The translations under genes were made by a program, and so were the position numbers. From the NCBI RefSeq assembly GCF_000714935.1, contig NZ_JMIR01000026.1, positions 1 to 59,597 on the forward strand: a stretch of 59,597 nt of DNA. Direction: 5' to 3'. Positions 35,354-43,679 of the stretch are shown piece after piece (within the stretch, counting starts at the first letter, position 1; every line of letters starts with the position of its first letter). Below the pieces are notes generated by a model that was given only the letters and a program-made list of their open reading frames with translations, was not told the DNA's origin and made no database searches. Source of the DNA: Tumebacillus flagellatus. GTDB lineage: Bacteria; Bacillota; Bacilli; Tumebacillales; Tumebacillaceae.

Positions 35354-35746
35354 ATGGCCAAACACTATCTCGCCGTCATGGTCGGCGGGGCGCTGGGGTC
35401 CCTCGCCCGCTACGGCGTCAGCGCGTGGATCGCGGCCGACCCGTGGCAAGTCTTGGGGATCAACTGGCTCGGCTGTTTTTTGCTCGGGTTTCTAAACGCG
35501 CGGGCCGCCCGCACCGGCATGCCGGAGTGGGTGCGCGTCGGGCTTGGAACCGGGGTGCTCGGCGGGTTTACGACGTTCTCGACGTTTAGCGTGGGAGCGG
35601 TGAATCTTCTGCATGCAGACCGCTATGCGGAGATGGCGCTGTACGTGGCCGCGAGCCTCGCCGGGGGTGTCCTGCTCGCGTGGGCGGGCCTGGCGCTCGG
35701 ACGGCGCGGCGGCGGCGCTGAGCCCGCACGGGAGGTGACCTCCTGA
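35354..35746 (+). CDS. crcB: Fluoride channel subunit Fluc/CrcB, copy 1
   Basis: A 130-residue protein with four membrane segments that exports F- passively. Seen: the N-terminal GGALGSLARYGVS, the pore-region Asn in INWLGCFLLGF, and the phenylalanine-box motif GVLGGFTTFSTFSVGA. The ATG at 35354 is about 13 bp after AAAAGGA. Its TGA shares a base with the ATG of copy 2, so the two subunits are made together, as in heterodimeric Fluc pairs. No fluoride riboswitch fits in the 66-bp gap upstream. Confidence 0.93.
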   Translation: MAKHYLAVMVGGALGSLARYGVSAWIAADPWQVLGINWLGCFLLGFLNARAARTGMPEWVRVGLGTGVLGGFTTFSTFSVGAVNLLHADRYAEMALYVAASLAGGVLLAWAGLALGRRGGGAEPAREVTS

Positions 35747-36102
35747 TGGCCGTACTTTGGGTGTTGCTCGGCGGGATGCTGGGGGCTCCGCTGCGCTTTG
35801 GGGCGACGCGGCTCACGGCGAAGTTTTGGAAGCACAAGTTCCCGCTCGGGACGTTTTGGATCAATGTGGTCGGCTCGTTCTGTCTTGGCGCGCTGTACGG
35901 CGCGCAGGCAGGCGAGACGGCGTGGTTGTTGGTGGGAACGGGGGTATTGGGCGCGTTTACGACGTTCTCCACGTTCGGCGTGGAGGCGGCGGGCCTCTTT
36001 GAACAAAAAACCCCCCTGCTCGCGTTGCTCTATCTGCTCGGCTCGTCCTTCTGCGGGCTCTTGGGGGCGGCGCTCGGACAAGCGTGGTATACTGGTGGGT
36101 AG
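35746..36102 (+). CDS. crcB: Fluoride channel subunit Fluc/CrcB, copy 2
   Basis: A 118-residue, four-segment protein with the same signatures as copy 1: GGMLGAPLRFGATRL, INVVGSFCLGAL and GTGVLGAFTTFSTFGVEA. The two copies are diverged enough to suggest a heterodimer rather than a recent duplication. Translation is coupled to copy 1 by overlap, and GGAGG within the end of copy 1 serves as RBS. Confidence 0.93.
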   Translation: MAVLWVLLGGMLGAPLRFGATRLTAKFWKHKFPLGTFWINVVGSFCLGALYGAQAGETAWLLVGTGVLGAFTTFSTFGVEAAGLFEQKTPLLALLYLLGSSFCGLLGAALGQAWYTGG

Positions 36103-36126
36103 CAAGCAAAACAGGAGGAGATTCCC

Positions 36127-37143
36127 ATGTTTGACGTGTTAGCGATCGGAGAGATGCTGATCGACTTCACGCCGTCCGCGCGCGGCGTGGGTCTTGCGGA
36201 CGTCCCCGCTTTTGAAAAAAAGCCCGGCGGCGCACCCGCCAACGTGGCGGTCGGCGTGGCGAAGCTCGGCGGCAACGCCGCGTTTCTCGGGAAGTTTGCG
36301 AAGGACCCGTTTGCCGACTTTCTGATCGGGACGCTGGAACAGTACGGCGTGGACACGGTCGGCTGCGCGCGCACGGAGCAAGCCAAAACGGGGCTGGCGT
36401 TCATCGCGCTCGGCGACAACGGCGAGCATGAGTTCCACTTCTACCGCGACCCGTCGGCCGACATGCTGCTCAGCGAAGAAGACATCCGCGAAGAATGGAT
36501 CCAAAACGCCCGCATCGTGCACGTCGGCTCCGTGACGCAAGTGCTGCCCAAAGCCGCTGCCGCCACGCGCAAAGCGTTGGAGTTGGCGCGCAAACACGGC
36601 GTGGTGACGTCGTTTGACGTGAACTTCCGCCTCGGCATCTGGCGCGGGCGCGAGGAAGAGGGCAAGCAGAAGATCTTCGACACGATTGGCTTGACCGACG
36701 TTTTGAAAGTCAGCGAATCGGAGATGGCGTTTCTCACCGGCACAAGCGACGTGGAGCAAGGTGCCAAGATGCTCAAAGACATGGGGCCGAAGATCGTGTT
36801 TGTCACGCTCGGCGGACAGGGCGTGTACTACATCACCGACAAGCACCGGCGCCGCGTCCCGACGTTTCGCGTGCAGCAAGTCGATGTGACGGGCGCGGGC
36901 GACGGCTTCGTCGCGGGCTTCCTGCGCCAACTGGCGGACCGCATCCAAGGACGGGGGCTGGATTACTCCCTGTCGATGCACGAAGAGATCGAAGAGATGA
37001 CCCGCTACGGAGCGGCGGTCGGGGCGCTGACCGTCTCCAAAGTCGGCGCGATTCCCGCGCTGCCGACCAAGGAAGAAGTGTTCCAGTTCATGTACCGGGG
37101 CGCCAAGCGAAACCCGCTGCGCATCCCGACGCACGGCGAGTAA
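36127..37143 (+). CDS. PfkB-family sugar kinase (fructokinase-like)
   Basis: A 338-residue ribokinase-fold enzyme. It has the N-terminal GEMLIDFTP and GGAPANVAVGVAKLGG motifs, and the PfkB signature 2 VDVTGAGDGFVAGFL with catalytic Asp259. The opening (DVLAIGEMLIDF) and the overall length fit fructokinases or 2-keto-3-deoxygluconate kinases. The sugar cannot be decided from sequence. The ATG follows AGGAGGAG and lies 24 bp after the Fluc pair, possibly the same transcript by chance. Confidence 0.9.
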   Translation: MFDVLAIGEMLIDFTPSARGVGLADVPAFEKKPGGAPANVAVGVAKLGGNAAFLGKFAKDPFADFLIGTLEQYGVDTVGCARTEQAKTGLAFIALGDNGEHEFHFYRDPSADMLLSEEDIREEWIQNARIVHVGSVTQVLPKAAAATRKALELARKHGVVTSFDVNFRLGIWRGREEEGKQKIFDTIGLTDVLKVSESEMAFLTGTSDVEQGAKMLKDMGPKIVFVTLGGQGVYYITDKHRRRVPTFRVQQVDVTGAGDGFVAGFLRQLADRIQGRGLDYSLSMHEEIEEMTRYGAAVGALTVSKVGAIPALPTKEEVFQFMYRGAKRNPLRIPTHGE

Positions 37144-37184
37144 GCAGCAGAAACGAACGCCCTTGGCTCGAAGGAGGAACAGGT

Positions 37185-39386
37185 TTGACAGACCAACGAC
37201 AGACATTCACCCGCCGCATCGCCGAGGAACTCCATCTGCGGCACAACCAAGTCGAAGCGGCCGTCGGGTTGCTCGACGAAGGCAATACCATCCCGTTCAT
37301 CGCCCGCTACCGCAAAGAGATGACCGGCGAACTGGATGAAAACCAACTGCGCGATGTGGCAGAACGCTTGCAATTTATGCGCAACCTCGCGTCGCGCCAA
37401 GAAGAAGTGCACCGCTTGATCGACGAGCAGGGCAAACTCACGCCGGAGCTCGCCGCCGCCATTCAAAGCGCCAAAACGCTCACCGAACTCGAAGACCTCT
37501 ACCGCCCGTACCGGCCGAAGCGCAAAACCAGAGCGTCCGTCGCCCGGGAGAGAGGTCTCGAACCGCTGACGCACTGGCTTTTGAAATCGGCAACCGGCGA
37601 CGTGCTTGTCGAAGCCGCTCGCTACATAAACGATGACCTCGGGGTCGCCACCGCCGAAGAAGCGCTCCAAGGCGCGCTCGACATCTTCGCCGAAGAAGTG
37701 TCCGATCACGCCGAAACCCGCCAGAAAGTCCGCGAACTCACCTTGAAAAAAGGCGCGGTCAAAAGCGCCGCCACAGGCAAAGCGGACGAAGAGACGGACG
37801 TCTACGCGATCTACGCCGACTACGAAGAACCGCTCGCCAAAGTCCCGCCGCACCGCATCCTCGCGATGAACCGGGGCGAGCGCGAAGAGGCGCTGCGCGT
37901 CTCGATCGTCGCGCCGACGGGCGACGTGCACCAACTGCTCGAACGCCTCCACCTCCCGAAAAAAAACACCGCTGCGAGCGAGCACTTGCGCGCCGCGCTG
38001 GAGGACGCTTACAAACGCCTGCTCGCGCCGTCCATCGAGCGCGAAGTGCGCGCGGCGTTGACGGAAAAAGCGGAAGAGCAAGCGATCAAAGTCTTTGCGC
38101 AAAACCTGCGCAACTTGCTCTTGCAACCGCCGGTGCGCGGCAAAACCGTGCTGGCGGTCGACCCGGCGTACCGGACGGGGTGCAAAGTCGCGGTGCTCGA
38201 CGAGACCGGCAAAGTGCTCGACATCGCCGTCACCTACCCGACTCCGCCGCACAACAAAACCGCCGAAGCGAAGAAAACGCTCAAAGCGCTGATCGAAACA
38301 CACAATGTCTCCGTCATCGCCATCGGCAACGGTACCGCATCGAGAGAGACGGAAGCGTTCATCGCCGAGCTGATCGGCGAACTGTCCGGGTGCGAACTGG
38401 CGTACCTGATCGTCAACGAAGCGGGCGCTTCCGTCTACTCCGCATCCAAATTGGCGGGCGAAGAATTCCCGTCGCTCGACGTCGCCGAACGCTCGGCGAT
38501 CTCGATCGGCCGCCGCTTGCAAGACCCGCTGGCGGAACTGGTCAAGATCGACCCGAAATCGGTCGGCGTCGGCCAATACCAGCATGACGTGTCGCAAAAG
38601 CGCCTCGAAGAACAGCTCGGCGCGGTCGTCGAGTCGGCGGTCAACTCCGTCGGCGTCGACTTGAACACCGCGTCGCCGTCGCTGCTCTCCTACGTCTCCG
38701 GCCTCTCCGCAACCGTCGCCAAGAACGTCGTCGCCTACCGCGAAGAGATCGGCAAATTCACCTCGCGCAAGCAGCTCGGTAAAGTCCCGCGCCTCGGCCC
38801 GAAAACGTACGTGCAAGCGGTCGGCTTCCTGCGGATTCCGGACGCCAAGTATCCGCTGGACAACACGCCGATTCACCCGGAGTCGTACGACACCGCGGAG
38901 AAACTGCTCGCCATGCTCGGACTAGCCGTCGCCGACGTCACCAACCCCGGCAAGCGCGACGTCGTCCACGAACGCATGCAGAGCCTCAACTTGCAAGAAG
39001 CGGCCGAGAAGCTTGAAATCGGCGTGCCGACGCTCAAGGACATCGTGGAAGCGCTGCAAAAGCCCGGCCGCGACCCGCGCGACGAACTGGAACCGCCGCT
39101 GCTGCGCAAAGACGTGCTGAAGATGGAAGACTTGCAAGCGGGCATGATCCTCAAAGGCACCGTCCGCAACGTCGTCGACTTCGGCGCGTTTGTCGACATC
39201 GGCGTCAAGCAAGACGGACTCGTGCACATCTCGGAATTGGCGGACCGCTTCGTCAAAAACCCGATGGATGTCGTCCAAGTCGGCGATATCGTCGACGTGC
39301 GTGTCCTCGGCGTCGATTTGAAAAAAGGCCGCATCTCGCTCAGCCGCCGCAATCTCACCCCGGATGCGGTTTCCACATCGTTGTAA
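37185..39386 (+). CDS. tex: Tex-family RNA-binding transcription accessory protein
   Basis: A 733-residue protein with the complete Tex order: helical N-terminal domain (IPFIARYRKEMTGELDENQL), YqgF/RNase H-like domain (VLAVDPAYRTGCKVAVLDET), double helix-hairpin-helix (NTASPSLLSYVSGLSATVAK) and a C-terminal S1 domain (ILKGTVRNVVDFGAFVDIGV). Tex binds nucleic acid and affects transcription and stress fitness. The start is TTG at 37185 with AAGGAGGAAC at ideal spacing. About 340 bp without a coding gene follow, holding the sRNA candidate. Confidence 0.96.
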   Translation: MTDQRQTFTRRIAEELHLRHNQVEAAVGLLDEGNTIPFIARYRKEMTGELDENQLRDVAERLQFMRNLASRQEEVHRLIDEQGKLTPELAAAIQSAKTLTELEDLYRPYRPKRKTRASVARERGLEPLTHWLLKSATGDVLVEAARYINDDLGVATAEEALQGALDIFAEEVSDHAETRQKVRELTLKKGAVKSAATGKADEETDVYAIYADYEEPLAKVPPHRILAMNRGEREEALRVSIVAPTGDVHQLLERLHLPKKNTAASEHLRAALEDAYKRLLAPSIEREVRAALTEKAEEQAIKVFAQNLRNLLLQPPVRGKTVLAVDPAYRTGCKVAVLDETGKVLDIAVTYPTPPHNKTAEAKKTLKALIETHNVSVIAIGNGTASRETEAFIAELIGELSGCELAYLIVNEAGASVYSASKLAGEEFPSLDVAERSAISIGRRLQDPLAELVKIDPKSVGVGQYQHDVSQKRLEEQLGAVVESAVNSVGVDLNTASPSLLSYVSGLSATVAKNVVAYREEIGKFTSRKQLGKVPRLGPKTYVQAVGFLRIPDAKYPLDNTPIHPESYDTAEKLLAMLGLAVADVTNPGKRDVVHERMQSLNLQEAAEKLEIGVPTLKDIVEALQKPGRDPRDELEPPLLRKDVLKMEDLQAGMILKGTVRNVVDFGAFVDIGVKQDGLVHISELADRFVKNPMDVVQVGDIVDVRVLGVDLKKGRISLSRRNLTPDAVSTSL

Positions 39387-39441
39387 CTCCGTAACATGAG
39401 CGTAACTAGTTCGTAATAAACGTAAATTTTCTGAAAATATA

Positions 39442-39470
39442 TTGACTTGCTTCTAGAAGTTGAGTAGGAT
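39442..39470 (+). promoter_or_regulatory. Promoter of the candidate small RNA
   Basis: TTGACT (39442-39447), a 17-bp spacer and TAGGAT (39465-39470). The predicted start is near 39477, only about 70 bp before a terminator. Confidence 0.6.
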
Positions 39471-39476
39471 AAAAGA

Positions 39477-39547
39477 GACGGAATCACACCACAACTTTCC
39501 TTTGATCAGCCCTTGGGACGCGGCCTCGCGACCAGGGGCCTTTTTTT
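39477..39547 (+). ncRNA. Candidate ~70-nt small RNA or attenuated leader
   Basis: The interval is framed by a good promoter and an intrinsic terminator (39508-39547) and contains no RBS or reading frame of note. The 30-nt single-stranded head is followed by the terminator hairpin. It may be a free small RNA. It may instead be a leader that limits read-through into the HTH-TPR gene, though that gene has a TATAAT of its own at 39677. Confidence 0.4.
39508..39547 (+). terminator. Intrinsic terminator
   Basis: GCCCTTGG-GA-CGCG/CGCG-A-CCAGGGGC stem, then TTTTTTT. It is separated from tex by a promoter, so it is not simply the tex terminator. Confidence 0.85.
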
Positions 39548-39676
39548 ATGCGCACAACTGTAAATGATCCGATACAATCCGTACCGTGTGCGCTGAATTC
39601 TTTTTTATTTAAGTCCGCATCTCTGATGAAGATAAAAATTATTAACCAAAATCTAGACGGCTATTTTACTCTACTG

Positions 39677-39682
39677 TATAAT
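39677..39682 (+). promoter_or_regulatory. -10 element of the HTH-TPR gene
   Basis: TATAAT 42 bp before the ATG at 39725; the best -35 is CTAGAC (39654-39659) at 17 bp, a weak match. Confidence 0.4.
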
Positions 39683-39724
39683 TCAGACAAACCAAATCCG
39701 AACACGAGGCAGGTGTCCACTTCC

Positions 39725-41014
39725 ATGTTCTCTCTGGGCCAACGAATCCGCGAACTCCGCTTGAAGAAAGGTTTGACGCAGATCGAACTCTCCCGCACCA
39801 TCTGCACGCCGAGCATGATCTCCCAGATCGAATCGGACCGCGCACGACCGTCGTACACGATTCTTTACGCAATTGCGGAAAAACTTGACGTTCCGCTGGA
39901 GCGGTTGCTCGTCGACGTCGACCTCAACTTGGAGTACATCTCCACCTACAAGATGGCGCGCGCGATGGTCTCGGCGGGCGAGTACGCGTCGGCCATCCCG
40001 CTTTTGCAAGAGCTCGTCGACACCCCGCGCCCGCAGATTCCGATGCTGGAAATCCAGTACGACCTCGCCGAGTGCTACCTGTTCACGGAACAGTTGGAAG
40101 AGGCGGAAGCGGCGTTTCACGCGGTGATGGAGCAAGCGATGTTGCGCAAAGACCATCCGCTGATGCTGAGCGTCCTGCGCTGCCTCGGCCAACTGGAATT
40201 CAAGCGCCACCGGTACCAACTGGCCGTCTACCATTGGCAACGGGCGCTGGAGACGGCGGAACGCTTGCCGGACGCGGACTCCTCCCTGCGCGCCACGCTC
40301 TACCACAACTTGGGGTCGGCGCACGCCAAACTCGGCTTGATGCACGACGCCATCGCGTTTTACAACGAAGCCACTTCCCTCTATGAAGGGCTTGAGAACT
40401 TGCAGGAGATCGGCGAAGTCTACATGGGCTTGGGGTTGACCTACCAACGCATGCACGAACTCAAGCGGGCGCAAGAGTATTCGGAGAAAGCGTTGGCGAT
40501 CTTCGAGGGACTCGACAACACGCTGATGACGTTGCGCATCCAAGTCACCCGCGCCGTGCTGTTTGCCCGCATCGGACAAGCCGAAGAGAGCGTGAAACAG
40601 ATCCAAGAGGCGGTCGAGGAATTCCGCTCCCTGGGCCAGCGGGAGGAACAAGGCATCGCGTGCGTCGAACTCGCCAAAGTCCACTTGTTGCGAGGCGAGC
40701 TTGAACATGCGGAAGAAGTCTGCCAGACGGCGCGCAACTTGCTCCCGGAGCTGCATCTTCACCAAGGCTGGGTGAACCGCGTGTTTGGCCGCATCGAACT
40801 GCGCAGGGGCCGTTTTGAAGAGGGTCTGCGCCGCTTGCAGAAAGCGGCGGACGTCTTCAAGCGGCTCGGCGAAGCGGGCGAGTGGGACGACACGATGTAC
40901 GAGATCGTCGAGTACCACTTGAGCGTCGAGAACTACCGGGATGCGTACCGTTTGCTTGACGAGATGCGCCGCTACAGCCGGGAAGTCTTCGAAAGCCGGG
41001 GCATCGTTCTGTAA
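39725..41014 (+). CDS. Xre-type HTH regulator with a TPR array
   Basis: A 429-residue protein. Residues 3-60 form an Xre helix-turn-helix (LGQRIRELRLKKGLTQIELS ... PSMISQIESDRARPS). The rest is a chain of tetratricopeptide repeats (for example LYHNLGSAHAKLGLMHDAIA and VYMGLGLTYQRMHELKRAQE). This is the architecture of peptide-responsive RNPP regulators such as NprR, and also of many uncharacterised Bacillota regulators. No short signal-peptide gene follows directly; the next gene is a cell-wall hydrolase. The ATG at 39725 fits the promoter and family start; the frame extends upstream across that promoter and is not used. Confidence 0.9.
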   Translation: MFSLGQRIRELRLKKGLTQIELSRTICTPSMISQIESDRARPSYTILYAIAEKLDVPLERLLVDVDLNLEYISTYKMARAMVSAGEYASAIPLLQELVDTPRPQIPMLEIQYDLAECYLFTEQLEEAEAAFHAVMEQAMLRKDHPLMLSVLRCLGQLEFKRHRYQLAVYHWQRALETAERLPDADSSLRATLYHNLGSAHAKLGLMHDAIAFYNEATSLYEGLENLQEIGEVYMGLGLTYQRMHELKRAQEYSEKALAIFEGLDNTLMTLRIQVTRAVLFARIGQAEESVKQIQEAVEEFRSLGQREEQGIACVELAKVHLLRGELEHAEEVCQTARNLLPELHLHQGWVNRVFGRIELRRGRFEEGLRRLQKAADVFKRLGEAGEWDDTMYEIVEYHLSVENYRDAYRLLDEMRRYSREVFESRGIVL

Positions 41015-41091
41015 AAAAATACACACTCCGGAATCGGCAAGGTTCAGAATTTTCTCTGTAAGAATCTGCTAGCTAACTCTTCCAAACAATT

Positions 41092-41100
41092 GTGCTAGAA
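41092..41100 (+). promoter_or_regulatory. Extended -10 of the NlpC/P60 gene
   Basis: TGCTAGAAT, about 50 bp before the ATG; -35 poor. Confidence 0.45.
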
Positions 41101-41149
41101 TCCAAGTATGCACTCATTATGCAAGATTCCCAGAGGAGGAAGCCCTCGC

Positions 41150-41833
41150 ATGAACAAAAGTCTTCGCAACTTGGTCCTCGCATCGCTTGCCATGCTCGCA
41201 CTCGCTCCGGCGGCACAGGCCCTGCACCCGCAGGCAGCCCATGCCGAAACACCCGCCGCCTCCCTCTCCATCGGCATGAGCGGTCCGTCCGTCTCCGCTC
41301 TGCAAACGAATCTGAACACGCTGGGCTACTACACCTACCCGAGCATCACCGGCTACTTCGGCACCGTCACCGCGCAATCTGTGAAGGACTTCCAGTCGGC
41401 ATACGGTCTCGGCGTCGACGGCATCGCCGGCCCGATCACGCAGCAGAACATCGCCCGCGCTTTGGTCAAACGAAACCTCGTCGCCGACTCGGCCTCGTAC
41501 ATCGGCATCCCGTACAAATGGGGCGGCTCCACGACCGCAGGCTTTGACTGCTCCGGTTTTGTCTCCTACATGTTCGCCACCCACGGCGTGTCGATCGCGC
41601 GCTCGACTTCGGCGACGATGTACACGTGGGGCACTCCGGTGGCGCAAGACAAACTGATGCCGGGCGACTTGGTGTTCTATTCTCTGAACATGGACGGGCA
41701 AGTCTCGCACGTTGGGATCTATGTCGGCAACGGCCAATTCATCTCGGCGCTTTCTTCCAAAGGCATCTACACGCAGTCGCTTGGCAACTCCTACTGGGCT
41801 CCGAAGTACATGGGAGCGAAACGAATCTTTTAA
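41150..41833 (+). CDS. Secreted NlpC/P60 endopeptidase with a peptidoglycan-binding domain
   Basis: A 227-residue exported protein: signal peptide 1-32 (ends AAHA), PG_binding_1 domain (about 40-97; GMSGPSVSALQTNLNTLGYY ... GLGVDGIAGPIT), and NlpC/P60 domain (about 110-227). The catalytic Cys is in FDCSGFVSYMFATHG and the His in VSHVGIYVGNG. It hydrolyses D-gamma-glutamyl-diamino-acid bonds in wall peptides, as the LytF/CwlS group does. The ATG at 41150 follows AGAGGAGGA; the frame upstream contains the RBS. It may be controlled by the neighbouring HTH-TPR regulator, but this is not shown. Confidence 0.93.
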   Translation: MNKSLRNLVLASLAMLALAPAAQALHPQAAHAETPAASLSIGMSGPSVSALQTNLNTLGYYTYPSITGYFGTVTAQSVKDFQSAYGLGVDGIAGPITQQNIARALVKRNLVADSASYIGIPYKWGGSTTAGFDCSGFVSYMFATHGVSIARSTSATMYTWGTPVAQDKLMPGDLVFYSLNMDGQVSHVGIYVGNGQFISALSSKGIYTQSLGNSYWAPKYMGAKRIF

Positions 41834-41853
41834 TTCTGTAACAGCATCCAAAA

Positions 41854-41885
41854 AAGCCGGCAGTAGATTGACTGCCGGCTATTTT
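41854..41885 (+). terminator. Terminator after the NlpC/P60 gene
   Basis: Perfect AGCCGGCAGT/ACTGCCGGCT stem, then ATTTTAT. Confidence 0.85.
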
Positions 41886-41889
41886 ATGA

Positions 41890-41918
41890 TTGTATAAAAA
41901 GCAGAATTTTGGTATATT
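41890..41918 (+). promoter_or_regulatory. oppA promoter
   Basis: TTGTAT, 17 bp, TATATT, with TGG just before the -10. The start would be near 41925, giving a 42-nt leader. Confidence 0.65.
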
Positions 41919-41966
41919 TGTCTAAGTTTTCAGATACAAATTAGTAATCTAAAAGGGGGCTTGTGT

Positions 41967-43613
41967 ATGAACAAACGCAAATGGATGGGCGTAGGCTTGA
42001 CCGTCACGATGTTGTCGGCTGCACTGGTTGGTTGCGGCAGCAAGGACGATGCTTCCTCGACTACAGACAAAACGGGCGCAGCAGAACCGCAAGAGTTGAA
42101 CTTGACGATTGGCGACGAAGTGCCGTCTCTGGACACGGTGCGCGGCACGGACTCGATTTCGTTTACGATAATGGGACAGATCAACGAAGGTTTGGTCCGT
42201 CTCGATCAAAAAGGCAAACCGGTGCCGGCCGTCGCGAAGGAATGGAAGATTTCCGACGACGGCAAAACCTACACCTTCACCCTGCGCGACGACGCGAAGT
42301 GGTCGGACGGCTCCAAAGTGACCGCCCAAGACTTCGAATACGCATGGAAGCGCGGTTTGGACCCGAACACCAAGTCGGACTACGCGTTCATCCTCGCGTG
42401 GATTCAAGGCGGCGACGAGTACAATTCCGGCAAAGGCTCGGCCGATGCGGTCGCTGTCAAAGCGAAGGACGACAAAACCCTCGAAGTCACCCTGACCGCT
42501 CCGAAGCCGTTCTTCCTCGAACAGCTGGCGTTCCCGACGTTCTTCCCGGAGAAGAAGGAATTCGTCGAGAAAGCGGGCGACAAGTACGGCGGCGACGTGG
42601 ACAAAGTCCTCTCCAACGGTCCGTTCAAACTGTCCGCTTGGACGCACGAACAGTCGGTAGAAATCGTGAAGAACGACACCTACTGGGACAAAGACAACGT
42701 CAAGCTGACCAAAGTCAACTTCCAAGTTGTCAAAGACGCAGGGGCGCGTGAAAACCTCTACGAATCCGGCCAAGTCGACCGCATCGGGATCCTCGAAGAC
42801 CAAGTCGACCGCTTCAAGGATAAGAAAGGCGAGTTCTCCCGCCGCTCCGACCTCGCTACAGGCTACCTCGATTACAACGAAAGCAACAAAGCGCTGGCGA
42901 ACGTCAAGATCCGCCAAGCGCTCACCTATGCGATGGACGGCGAAAAGTTCTCCGACGTCGTCTATCATGACGGTTCCACCGGCGCGACCGGTTTGGTTCC
43001 GACCGGCATCTCCGACGGCAACGGCGACTTCCGCGAACACAACGGCGACCTCATCAAGCGCGCGGAAAACCTGCCGAAAGCGAAGCAACTGCTGGCAGAC
43101 GGCCTGAAAGAACTGGGCCTCACCGAACTGCCGAAGCTCAAACTGCTCTGCTCCGACTCCTCCTCCTCCAAGAAAGGCTCGGAGTTCATCAAGGAGCAAT
43201 GGCGCACGAACCTCGGCATCGATGTCGACATCGAACTCGTTCCGTTCAAACTGCGCCTGCAAAAAACCCGCTCGCACGACTACGACATCGCGCTGGCGAA
43301 CTGGGGCGCCGACTACAACGACCCGATGACCTTCCTCGACATGTGGGTGTCCGGCGGTGCGTTCAACGACGTGCAGTATAAAAACCCGAAGTACGACGAG
43401 CTGATCAAAGCGGCTCAAAACGAACCGGACGCGAAGAAACGTATGCAAGAGCTGTACGACGCCGAGAAGATGTTGATCGGCGACATGGCGATCGGCCCGG
43501 TTTACTTCAGCGCTTCGTCCTTCGCGATGAAGCCGTACGTCAAGAACTGGACGCCGCGTTATTCCGGCCCGGACATGGACTTGAAGTTCACCTACATCGA
43601 AGGCAAGAAGTAA
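41967..43613 (+). CDS. oppA: Oligopeptide ABC transporter substrate-binding lipoprotein
   Basis: A 548-residue SBP_bac_5 family protein. The lipoprotein signal ends at the LVGCG lipobox (Cys about residue 22). The family signature appears early (LTIGDEVPSLDTVRGTDSIS), with YTFTLRDDAKWSDGSKVTAQ as the strongly conserved segment and WGADYNDPMTFLDMW near the C-terminus. It captures peptides for an Opp permease. No permease or ATPase genes follow, so it is an orphan binding protein using a transporter encoded elsewhere. The ATG at 41967 lies behind AAAAGGGGG. Confidence 0.93.
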   Translation: MNKRKWMGVGLTVTMLSAALVGCGSKDDASSTTDKTGAAEPQELNLTIGDEVPSLDTVRGTDSISFTIMGQINEGLVRLDQKGKPVPAVAKEWKISDDGKTYTFTLRDDAKWSDGSKVTAQDFEYAWKRGLDPNTKSDYAFILAWIQGGDEYNSGKGSADAVAVKAKDDKTLEVTLTAPKPFFLEQLAFPTFFPEKKEFVEKAGDKYGGDVDKVLSNGPFKLSAWTHEQSVEIVKNDTYWDKDNVKLTKVNFQVVKDAGARENLYESGQVDRIGILEDQVDRFKDKKGEFSRRSDLATGYLDYNESNKALANVKIRQALTYAMDGEKFSDVVYHDGSTGATGLVPTGISDGNGDFREHNGDLIKRAENLPKAKQLLADGLKELGLTELPKLKLLCSDSSSSKKGSEFIKEQWRTNLGIDVDIELVPFKLRLQKTRSHDYDIALANWGADYNDPMTFLDMWVSGGAFNDVQYKNPKYDELIKAAQNEPDAKKRMQELYDAEKMLIGDMAIGPVYFSASSFAMKPYVKNWTPRYSGPDMDLKFTYIEGKK

Positions 43614-43631
43614 GCCTGCTTGCAGCAACTC

Positions 43632-43679
43632 AAAACGAAAGCTCCCGACAATCGCTGTGCTGTCGGGAGCTTTCGTTTT
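43632..43679. terminator. Long bidirectional terminator
   Basis: A perfect 19-bp stem (43632-43650 with 43661-43679), A-rich on the left and T-rich on the right, serves oppA and the convergent ugpB-like gene, whose stop codon it touches. Confidence 0.95.

Noticed and set aside
39548-39724. N-terminal extension of the HTH-TPR protein
   Set aside because: It would cross the gene's own -10 region and begins in the preceding T-run; homologous regulators start at the HTH.
41015-41149. Signal-peptide gene for the HTH-TPR regulator
   Set aside because: The only short frames run into the NlpC/P60 gene or lack an RBS; no hydrophobic pre-peptide.
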